A DNA stretch of 64,000 nt, taken from Branchiostoma floridae (Eukaryota; Chordata; Leptocardii; Amphioxiformes; Branchiostomatidae). Each line of letters starts with the position of its first letter. The first letter of the stretch is position 1. The DNA lies in the NCBI RefSeq assembly GCF_000003815.2, contig NC_049979.1, positions 35,249,400 to 35,313,399 of the forward strand, in the 5' to 3' direction. The notes beneath the pieces were generated by a model, which had not been told where the DNA came from, did no database searches, and worked only from the letters and a program-made list of their open reading frames with translations. The position numbers and the translations under genes are program-made. Below, in pieces: positions 47,201 to 59,200 of this stretch.

Positions 47201-50200
47201 ATTGATATTGATTATACTAATGATTATTCTTGACCTTTACAACCTTATTAATAATATGTATTATAAAAAATTCTCACTTATTATGGAAATGAGGTCCTTA
47301 TTTGCATACAGAATCGGTTGTCTACCCAAATGACAAAAGTTGGTCAAAGTTTGGAATCTAATATTTGTACTATTATAGTGATACTTCTTAGCAAAAGAAG
47401 GCTTTTATTACTATCTTTTTATTATACAAACGAGGCCCTGGATTGCATTCAGTCCAGGTTTTTGCAGCACAATCCCGCAAGATTTTGTAGAGTTCTTGTG
47501 GTGTCTACTGCGAGATTTCATGGTCCGGTTAGATGTCGCTAAATGCCTGCCAGTGGCACGATTCTGCTTGATAGGTCCTTGCGGTAGTTTGCTGGATGTC
47601 TCGCGGGACGTTAGTAGTAGGGAAGCCAAGTCTGTATCCTATTCTGTGGTGTGAGACCTAAAGCTGATCGTGGCTTCCTGACCTGAGCCGGCAAGGCCGC
47701 CATAATAATTATAATATACATGAATTAGACATTATAGATTTGCAATGATATATCAATGTTTATCCCATTCTGTGGGTGAAAACGGTTAGAATTGAATTTA
47801 GACATTTTTTACTCTGGTTGGACCCCAAGGTTGAGTTATTTAATTTTCTTTTAGCATTTTTCACGATCGTGTGCATGTAGGGTGGGAGTTTTGCCCTGTT
47901 GAACACAAAACTCTCCTGGAGTGTCTGCCATAGGATCTGCAAAATATTCCAACAAGCAAAGCTACTTTGGCGCAGAAAATACCTAGTACTTGTAAATCTT
48001 AGATGACAACATGACCCATGACCTGGTCAGTATGCAAACTTAGCCGGCTTCAAGCCACATTTGCGTTCATACTGGAACCGCGAGTTCGCAGAACCACATT
48101 TTGAAACTAATTGGTTTGCCTAATTGGTTCGCAGTTTGGCTCGCTTCAATGTAACTTCGACCGTTCATACTGAGACACATGAATCCGACTTCTGTGGTTT
48201 TGGCTTGAAATCTGATTTGGCAAGCTTAGTATGAACGGTCAAAGTTACATTGAAGCCGGCCATACCTCGAACTACCTAAGGTGGTTAGCGGTTTAGCCGA
48301 CTTCAATGTGACTTTGAGCATTCACACTGAGCCACATGAATCCTACTTCCGATGGTTTCAGCTCAAAATCCGATTTAGCAAGCTTGTTTAGGGCTTTTTA
48401 GATTTTAAAAAATTGCGACTTCAGGCAACAAATTGCCACTGATTACAACTGGTTTGCACCCTTTGGTTTTTCTGAATTGCTTTTCGAAATTTTGGTGAAA
48501 TTCCTCACAGTCCAGTGAGATATATCAATAAGGGAATTGCCATGTACAATGTCATGTATTATACAATTTTTGTTAGGTGCAGGTGCCTCAGAGGAAACTA
48601 TTGTCTTAAAGTGCTAAATCATACAACATATGGGACCAATGTCAATCCTCTACTGTATCAGTTTCCATGCTACTTTATGGTTAATGAGGCCATGGAGGTT
48701 TCCTTGATGAGGCCCATTTATTTAACAAGTGTTACTTTCCGATTGATAGTAAAATTTTATTTAATATGTCATGGTCATCCCATGCATGTAGTGTCCTGGG
48801 AAGACAGGCTGTGTGAAGAAAGTGCTAAAGCGATTTGTCCAGGTTAAGTTTCACTTCCAAAGTAAACTACAGTGGATCAACCGTGCAGCTCTCATTAAAG
48901 TGCCGTCAGGTAAAGGAAGTATCTTTATTTGTTTTATGTTGACGTTACAAAAATGTACAATCATGCAAACGGCACTTTTATAATTGTGTAAAAGACTTTT
49001 AACACCATTAATTAAAATAAACTAGAATCTATAGTATATTTAGCTGTTCAAAATCTGTATTCCATTACATGTATATTTTGCTTGAATGATATGTAATTCT
49101 TGTGCATTTCCTATCAATATAATATTATGTATTTCTTGTACAATTTTTCTATTTTAGTCTGACCAGAAATAGATTAGATATAAAATTATACTTTGAAATG
49201 TCATTAAATGGAGAAAATATTGTTAGCTGCTTAGCTATACTGTAAATGCAGAAATGTTCGCAGTAGTTTTATGTTCGCAGTTTTTGCGGTGGCCACTTCA
49301 CCACGAACACCACAAACATTTTCCATTACAGTAATACTATGTGACTACCGCGAACTTAAAACGATCGCGAAGACTGAGTCTCCATTTCCCGCTGCCGCGA
49401 AAGTAAATCCCTGCAATCTTAAATGCATTTATTTTACTGTAATTGTTTAATTGTTACATTGGATGTTAACAGAGGAAGAGCAGGAAGTTGTCCACCAACT
49501 GAAGGCAGGAGACTGTGTGAAGGTGGCAGTGGATGTTGAAACATTCACAGCTAACCAGCATGGTCATGGTGGATCTGTGCACCCTACATGGAATGTGAGT
49601 CATAGAATGAACACTTCTTAATAGTCCAAAAATGAATTTAAAAAAGACTCTACCCTGCAATAATGGACTCCCATTGTAACAGCCCATGTAAAATGGTTGA
49701 ATAGATGATTCCAAAACAATTCCTGTCATTAGATTTATGGAATTTTGAGTCATCACCCCAGTCTAAAAACAAATTTTGAAAATCTCCCTTTCTGTGGTTG
49801 ATGATTAAAATTGTTGATGGTGGTGGGCATTTCATAAAACAGAATATCGTTATACATGTACACTTGTCAGGGCTAAGCTGTAGTCCTTTTCTTTCCCCTA
49901 TAGAAAGTTAAAAATTTGTTTGTGTAACCTATATCATTATAAGGTACTCATTTTTTTTACAGATAATGGAGACAGCCGGAGTTATCAAATACATTGACAT
50001 TGATGGCGATGCTTTCACCTGTTTCCAGAATGGCCTCAGGTTAAGATTAGAACAAATTTTTTGTATACTTTGTATTATCATGTAATATACTATACATATC
50101 ATAATGATACATGTCATTGGTGATGAATTCCTTAATTTCCTTAATTAAGTCTGCCAGGCAGGTTGAATAGAATTTTGACACAGCAATGGTCAACGAGTGA

Positions 50201-53200
50201 AGGCAGCACTCAAAACTGTCTCTAAACTGAATGATATCAAGCAAACAATAGGTCAAGGCCAAACAGCAATCTCCTTTTTTACAACCAGATGGATAATCAA
50301 CCCAGCAAGTCTGGAGAAAGTGAACCCAGAGGATATTGTTGAAGAGGACAGCAGTGAGCTGAACGTGAACCACTGGGTAAAGGTTGATGCTGACAAGGCC
50401 AGGATCAAACAGGTCCAGACAGCAGCTGGTCCTTGGGATGATGTATTCTATGCTGTAAGTCAAATGTCTGCAGTTCATACAAGATCTGTAACTGTTAATT
50501 GTTTTCCTCAATGTTTTGCATCTTTCATAGGATGCACAGTCATTTCAAAGGGCTACATGTAGTCCTACTGACAAGCTAGGCTTAGTCTAATATCTTGACA
50601 TATTTACAGCCATAGTACAGACTTTATAACTAGTAACTATGTATTCAATGTAGAAAGAATTCTAGCTTTACTTTTTTACTATGAACTGTAAGTTACAGTC
50701 TCAAGATTTACATACATTATATTTCATTTTTAGCAAAAAGACATTATTCTTCAACAAACTATGTAAATTCAATTTTTATACAGTAAGCTGTTGGGGGTAA
50801 AAGCAAGATTGTAATAAAGTATTAATGATTCACTAAATCTCATCCAGGCTGCAGGAAAGGTTGGCTTGGTGACAAAGGTCAATCCTTCTAGGAAGATTGT
50901 TTTCATCCATAATATTACATATTCACTGGACCCTGTGCTTGTCAAGAGGGCAAGTCTTAAAGGTAAGAACCATGAATTGGATTCCAGGAATTGAATATGC
51001 AAAATTTAAATGTACAATCTGATAGATTTTTGTTAAATATAATTGTAACTTACAGAAGTCTAAGAACGAAAGTTGGTGATTGATTTGTCTTCAATACAAA
51101 TGAAGTATTATCATATAGCCAGACGAAGTCGACCAATCAGAAGGCTCCATTTTCTCCATAACCCAGGTCATTAATATCCCGTATACGACCCACATCCGGG
51201 ATATAGGTCTCGTTCTCAGGGCATTGTGAGTAGAGGAATCCTTACAATGCTGGGAACGAGAACCACAAATGGGGCGCAATTCACAGAGGTGAATAAAACA
51301 TGCGAATAGATCACAAACAGTGACGTTACAGCAGGTGCAGGGAGTTGTGGTGAGCTTTTTCCCAGCCACACAGTTAAGAGGGTTCGAAAGGGAGAGCAGG
51401 AATCCGCTCGGCTAACAAGAAAAAGGGCCAGATGAACAAACGGGATCTCGACTATAAGATTAAGCTAACGTTTCTATGTAAGGTAAATGTAATGCGCTCT
51501 CCAGAGCTGAGTTGTCACAGTTCGATATATGACAATGTCTAAATGATGATAACGTTAATGTCCCGCTTTCCTTTGGTGTGTACGGTGCCATAATTTATGT
51601 CCTGTTCCAATTACCACCTCATAGATAAACTTGTCCACAGTCGCTTCATTCGGTGGTTATAGGAATCGGCCATGAATTATATTATGGCAGTCAGTATACA
51701 TCTCAGGGCGGGTCATTAACCCTACATGTATATTACATACTACATACTACTTACATTATGTATATGTCTGCAGCCACCCGTGCTAGAAAGAAGAAAAAAA
51801 GCAATCCATCATCATTCTAAAAGCTATTTAGCTATTAGTAAGTATGATGTTTTGGTTATATCTGGAAGACCTTAATTTCCCTTTAACTAATAAATGTTTA
51901 TTTGGCTATTTGGCAGACATGCAGGAAGAGTTCAACAACAATAGAAGGTCAGACTTTGCCAGAGGAGACCTGGTCAAGATTAGTGTGAGTCTGGACCAGC
52001 TGAAAAGTCTGCAGGATGGACATGGAGGGTACAAGGTAGACATGGAGAAGGTACAATTCGCACTTCAATTACTTGCCAGTCAAAGCTTTTTGTTGGGTCA
52101 CTCAACACTTGTATGAGGTGCTTTCCTGTTCAAACTGAAACATTTTATTCTCAGCTTTTCTTGTTAAAGTAATAATATGTTTTGGGCTCACTCTAGTGAC
52201 ATAATACCATAATTGTAGTCAGACAAAATGGAACTAATATCCGAAACCAAAACGGTTTATTAATATCCAAAACGGAAATATATTTTGAGCTGAAAATCCA
52301 CGTTGAGAGTTCTATATAATTATGCATTTATCTTTTCCATAATCGATTTTGTTTTAGTTTGCTTCATATTGCTTTCCATTTCTCACCATTTTGCACTTCC
52401 TGTACATTCCATTTTGTTTATTCTGTTCAATTTCGCACTTTCTGTACATTCTATTTCATTCATCTCATTCCATTCCGCTCCATTTCATTCAATTTCACAC
52501 TTTCTGTACACCCGATGCTTGGGGTCTGCTTACTTTCATGGAAGGAAAAAGCTGCATACTAGGACTCTTGGCAGAGGGAGAGCTGAAGTACAATGTATGA
52601 CACATTTTTGCTAATCTATTGAGCAAGAGCTTAGCTGCAATGCATGGCATCATTCGTAAATGAGTGAAATTTCATATTTGTGACATTAAATTTGCAAATT
52701 ATGCAAAATTAATCATTTGAAGTCATCTATTATGTAATGTAAGTATCTTTAAATACATTTAATTAGATTTTAGTGGACTGATGTTCTAAAAGCTTTTGAA
52801 CTATTATCATTTTGTACATGCATGACTCATACCTGTTTGATAACTTACATGTTACAAGACATAGTCATGTATATATTATACAGGTCATTCTTTTGGGTCA
52901 GCCTGGATCTGTCGGATTCATTGATGATGATGGTGATGTCTATGTAAGATTTCGCCTTGGAAGGTAGGAAGTCTTGCAGTTACCAGTACATAATGAATGC
53001 TAGCTGATTTACCCAAGTAGAAATTCATGAAAACATATGTTTTTGTTGTGTTTGCGTGTTAAATTTGTGATTGTGAGTGTCCGTAGTTATTGAATACAGT
53101 ACTAGTAGGGTGTCAGGATGTTATGGTATTCTAAAGTAAAGTGGCAGGAGATTTAATTTGACAGATACTTGCAATGGGGGTGGTTTGTGGCTTTTGAAGC

Positions 53201-56200
53201 CAGTGCCAACTTTCATCTCGGGTAACGCTAGAATTGACGGCTCACGCTAGAGCCACCAAATTTTGTGAGTTTTCCTACAATTTAGTAGGAAACAAATTTC
53301 TACAAAGTTTGGAAAAATTTCCTTTTTTTGTGTTGCCATGGTAACCGTTTGTTGACATGCATTTTTAACGAAACTCGCTACTTTCAGTTCTAACAAATGT
53401 ATTTTTCGAATTTTTTCCTACATTTCTGCTATCATTTGGCATCGTGTGAGCCTACATTTGTACATGGCAGAAACCTCAGGTCTAAACACCAGATAACACA
53501 ATTCCACTGTAGAACTGATAGGTATAGGAAGACTACACTACCTTACCTTGTGGACTTGCTAAACAGTTCATAGTGCTAGTGGTATAAATAAGCTTTGTAT
53601 GTATACACAGTTATTTTAAAAATGATTATTGTAATGTTTTATAATGTTTGAAATTGTGCACGATAGCATGCATGGGAAATATTGTGAGAGTACAGCATAC
53701 ATTTTGTACATGCTCCATCAGATCAGACTCCATCCCAACACAAAAATGGACTCAATGTCAAATGTTGTTAAGCCTTTCTAGTCAAATTTTCTTTTCTCTA
53801 CAGAACTTTACTATAAGTACTCTACAATTAAAAAGTAAGTCCTTTCCTGATGAGCCTGTTTACACGCTCACTGAGACTCACACACTGACACTATCCGGTT
53901 TAGCGTCCGTTCCCAGTGTCTGATTCAAGGGTTAAACGTTGGGTGAAGTCATTAACAATCTGATATAAAAAGTTGATTCTACTAAATTGAATGTCTCTGA
54001 GCAGTCCATGTACATTTTGGCAATTTAGTCTTTATCTAATTCAACAAAGGACTGTGGTTTTGCCTTCCCATTTCGATATGTGTTCTGTAACAACTAATCC
54101 GGAGTTCAGTTACAGACACTCAATATGTTTGTAGTGTGTTGCAGGAATTACTATCATTAAGTGACTGTGCATTTCAATTTGATTTTGAACAGAAAAGATA
54201 TGCAATCCGTCCATATGTACCTGCAAGTCGACCATATTTTGATGTAGTCTCAGATGCAAAATGTTGATTTCCCTAGCAGATATAATATTATTGTTTTTTA
54301 ATTGCAGACTATGTTTCAACCCAGCAGCCCTTACCAAGGTGACAAACACGTGTACAGAGGACAAGTTCTATGTTGGTGACCTGGTACAGATTGAGTCTGA
54401 CCTGGAACGGTTCAAGGCTCTGCAGACTCCAGAGGAGCATGGGGGATATGTGGACCAAATGGCTAAGGTACGCGTAGTTGAGGATCTGATAATTTTTGCC
54501 TTCACCAGAATGACAGAAGGTTATGGAATTTTTGGGCCTATATGTAGGTCAACAGTAGCCTGGGTACCATCCGGATAGTGGTTCACTCCTATGTTTGCTT
54601 CTGTTACTAGTATCCGTCTGGAGACTTGTGCATTCAAACGTTTGGTGCTAACAGCAGTTGATGAGCGAATTAAAGAATTGGCTCTAGAGCGCTTGTTCCA
54701 TGACAACAGGCCTCCCGCAAGCGGACGGAGGGCTCGTCCGGAGTTGGAACGCCTGTTCAAACGATCGCTTGGGCCACACCAATTTAAATAGTTTGTTCTC
54801 GGAATCGCCGCTTCTATTTTTCCCAATTTCAAAAAAAAAAAAAAAATCGGATCAGATCCACCACTCCGTTCAGTTGCTGACGAACTATCGGGTTCAGAAC
54901 ATCTGGAAGTACCAGTAGATTTATTTTCTCTCCCCCCAAATCCTTTGTTACCAATTTATTCATTTCTAGTTTGTTGCAAAACATAATTAGGAACATATAA
55001 ATCATCGTAAAATATGAGATACACATGGACAAGCAACGTAGCAGAAGTTCATATTAAATCATGGCTCAGGAGCATGTGCTCAAACACACAGTAAATTTTC
55101 AACTGAAACACAGAAATCGGCACCCAAATAAACAACTCAATAAATAAGTAATACTTTTTCACTCTTGTACCTCCATAGTCAACATGTTTTGGTATGCCTG
55201 AAAGGTAGAAATTCGTCCGAAAGCCGTCCGATTTTCCGAAAATGGAGTAAACAAACCGAGCGGCAGCCATTTTGTGAAGTGTGCAGCAGCGCCCCCTATC
55301 TTACTATCAGACTTCACAGCTGTTGACTTGTACTGTAATACAGTGAAGGGTCACTGGGTTTTTTCAAGGAGGTTTTTATCAAGTTGCATCTAATTTTTTG
55401 CTAACAAACAATTGTACATGTAACAAAAAAAGGGAGAATTAATATATGGTTTATAGTATATAGTACTTTTGGTTGTGCATTTATTTTTTGGGGAGTGCAA
55501 GTGTATTTATGATTTTTTTCATCTGCACCAGTTGACCATGAAATATATTTAGAGCCTTGGATGTATGGATTTTAACCAACACGGAGGGCAAATAATTCCA
55601 GCAATGTTTTTATTTTTATTTCTAGAGACAAACTTATATGAAATTTGTTGTTGTTATTACAGTTGTTGTTGTAGTTAAAATAGAAATTCTACTAAATTAA
55701 ATACAAAATAAGCTTAATTTCTGTAAAAAATACTAACATTATACTGGTCTGTTTAAGATGTTTTGTGCTTACCACGTGATAAGATAAAAATTAGATAGTT
55801 AACTAGAACGAAATATATTATATCATATTATAACAGATAAACTATTTTTAGCACTGTCACGTATACCATGGGGTCTGGGCCTGACCCCCAACTTGTTGCA
55901 AGTTCATTTTTTTTTTTTTTTTTCGCCCTGTCGCTTCAATTTTTTTCTGAAAAAATCCGAGAACCAACAAATTAAATTGGTATGGCCTTGAACCTATGTC
56001 ACCAAGTACAGTAGGGGCATCTTCTCAGATAGATGTGCAAAAGTTAGGGGTAACGAGTCGTTCGGTGTAATATAACCAGCTGCTGCCGCGCCGCGTGCCT
56101 GCGAAGCTGGTGTGTTACGCCGAACGGCGGTTATACCGGCTATATAGATACAGATACGGATATTCCATAATTCGCTCATGTGGGGACCAATCAGTGCCTG

Positions 56201-59200
56201 CGTCCAAAATTTGAACGATTCCAGACGTTAAAATGGTCCGCGTTCCCAGACGGAAACAGAGAAGCGACTGTATATAGTGCATAATGAATGTCAGAGCTAG
56301 AAGTAGACTGAAGTGACTGTATATTGCATATAATGAACACCGGAGCAAACTACTTTCCGGATGGTACCCAAGCTAGGTAAACAGCATATAACTCAAAAAG
56401 TTATCGATGGATTTTGATGATATTTGGTAGGTGTGTAGCAGTTGTGGAAAGGAAGATCAACAGTTTACTTATCTGTTCCTACATTTTCAGTATCACAAAA
56501 AATGTGTTGCTTAAATTTGTGTCCATCCAGCCAAAAATCCGAAGGTGCAAGATTTCTCTTTCTCTACACCTTGAAATGAAAATTGTTACGTGACCATTAA
56601 AAAAAAAAGTTGAAAAAAAAAGATGTGATGAAGGATCATGAAGGAACGTTATCATACATTGGTTCAGTGCGGATCTAAGGCCTAGAATCGCAACAACCTC
56701 AGCGGGAGAGGCTGCTTCACAATGACTTTGTCATTGAACTGAAACAGTTTGCATTGTGAACCATTTGCTGTTTGGATTTTTGCATTACGAATAGGGCCTT
56801 AATTAAAGCAAGGAGCTTTTGTCAACAAAATGACTAATTATAAAAATCATTGAAATTAAAGGTTGGTCCTGACTGATTGGTCTTGACTGATACAGGTCAA
56901 AAGCTTATAATAACTATTTATAATTAGATATCAAAGTTTTAGAAATATTGTATCCATAGGGAAGAATCAATTTTTGTTGTTGATATTACAGTTGTGTGGA
57001 AAGACTGGAAGAGTGTTGAGCATTGCTGACAGCAAGAGAGTCCAGGTCAAAGCTCTCGGAGAAATCAGGACTTTTAATCCAGATCTGCTAAGAAAGATGG
57101 GCAACTCAAGAGCTGGTTAGTCATTTTACATTGAATTTGTTCAGTTTATATCTTTATATTTCAGCCATACATAGCATGGTGAAATATATTGTATTCGTCA
57201 TGTTTCTTCTTCTTTCTTTCTTTCTTTCTCCTGTCAAATCTTCAAAGTGATTCATCTCCGCCGTTCCTGGACCGAATGACCTGAAATTTGGCACAGGGGT
57301 AGAATGGGCCAATACCTTGATACTTTTTTCTCAGTTTTTTCATATCTGCCTCTAAAATGATTTTATTGAGATTTTTTGGTCAATTTTAGACCAAAACTGT
57401 ATATTTTGGCCCCTGTACCCTGGTATTACAACCAAATGAGCTGAAATTTGACAGAGATGTGCCTTGATAATGCCCCCCATATAAATTCGATAACACTTTT
57501 GGTGTACAGTACAACAAAATGCTTATTTTTGCGATTTTTTGACCAATTTTTGACCAAAAAAGGACACTTTTGGCCCCTGTACCCTGGTATTACAACCAAA
57601 TGAGCTGAAATTTGACAGAGATGTGCCTTGATAATGCCCCCATATAAATTCAATAACACTTTTGGTGTACAGTACAACAAAATGCTTATTTTTGCGATTT
57701 TTTGACCAATTTTTGACCAAAAAAGGACACTTTTGGCTCCTGTACCTTGGTATTGCAACCGAATGAGCTGAAATTTGACACAGATGTGCCTTGATAATCC
57801 CTTCATATAAATTCAATAACACTTTTGGTGTACAGTGCAACAAAATGCTTATTTTTGCGATTTTTGGCCAATTTTTGACCAAAAAAGGACACTTTTGGCT
57901 CCTGTACCCTGGTATTACAATTAAATGACCTGAAATTTGGTATAGATAGGCATTAGATACTTGGTAACAAGATTCAAGTAAAATTTTTGATAAAACAACT
58001 TTAAAATGATTAATTTTGGCACTTTTCTGAGGGGAAATTTGTTTTCTTTTGGCCTCCTGACGTGACCTTCCGTGACCCCGCACAGAGCCACACCTGTGCG
58101 CGTCAGCCGGAGAGTTAATTGAATCAAAGACCTAGCCAATCAGCGAAGAGGAGGCCAAAGGCTAATTAATATTCAAAAGCGGGGCCTCATGATCCCGTAT
58201 ATAGCAGTGTTCCCGCCAGGGGGAGCGAAGCCCGCCTAAGGCTCTCGCATTTTAGACTATTCAGAAGGCTTTATATTGTATCAGTTCTTAGGGGCATATC
58301 TATGATAATCGAAGCAGTCAATTAACTTCTCTTCAGGAGTTTAGCGTAACACTATTTCAGGTCAAACAGTCAAAGGCAACTAAAAACAAACTTTAACGTT
58401 ACTGAGTTCAACAGTACTTATAACTTGTTATCCGAAGTTGAAATGCTAGCGATGGTATTTTTGCTGCGCTGTTAGCTCCGTGCGACTGTTGTTGACGGTC
58501 TTATAACGGTATATTTTGCACCCCTGTACCCTGGTATGAGTAACATTTGGTATAGATAGGCATAAGATAGTTGGTAAAATGATCCAAGTAAAATTTTTGG
58601 CATAAAGTACTGTAAAAGGCTTAATTCATCATCATCATCGCGGGCTGCTTGCCCGGACCAAGTCCACCCTCTCCTTCCACTCCAGACTTCTCTGTCCCCC
58701 ATAGCGTTCTTAAGGTCCTCCACCCGAAGCCCCACATCACGTGCAAGTTGGTCTATGTATGTTAGTCTAGGACGCCCAGCATGTGCATACCCGTGTGTTG
58801 GCTTCCACAGAATGCGTCCACTAGCAAGCTCAGCTTTGTTTCTAAAACAATGGCCGGCAAATCTGGTCCTACGCTCCCTGATGATGGTTGATATGGCAGG
58901 AATATTGCCATACAACTGTTCCTTGGTAGGATGTTGCTTCCATAACTTGTTAAGCACGGCCCTCAGCATACGTGTGTACTAAGTACCATCAAGCTTGCTT
59001 TCTAGTTTCCTAGTTAGTGTCCAAGCTGGTGAGCCATACAATAGTATAGATTCAACTATCGCTCTGAAGAAATCCCTTTTCAGGTTGTCTGGTAGTGAAG
59101 ACTTCCATATAGGACTTAGGTTGTGAAGAGCACTCCAGGCTTTGGCAATACGAATCAAAATATCCCTTTCAGTAGAAGAGATGTCACTTCCCAGATACGA

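Noticed and set aside
48515-48847. 110-codon + strand ORF overlapping exon 15
   Set aside because: Wrong frame: the splice phase and the INRAALIKV motif select the other frame for 48792-48909.
57426-58139. Long minus-strand ORFs (126-186 codons) in the 57 kb region
   Set aside because: They follow the 163 bp tandem repeat unit for unit and have no domain motif.
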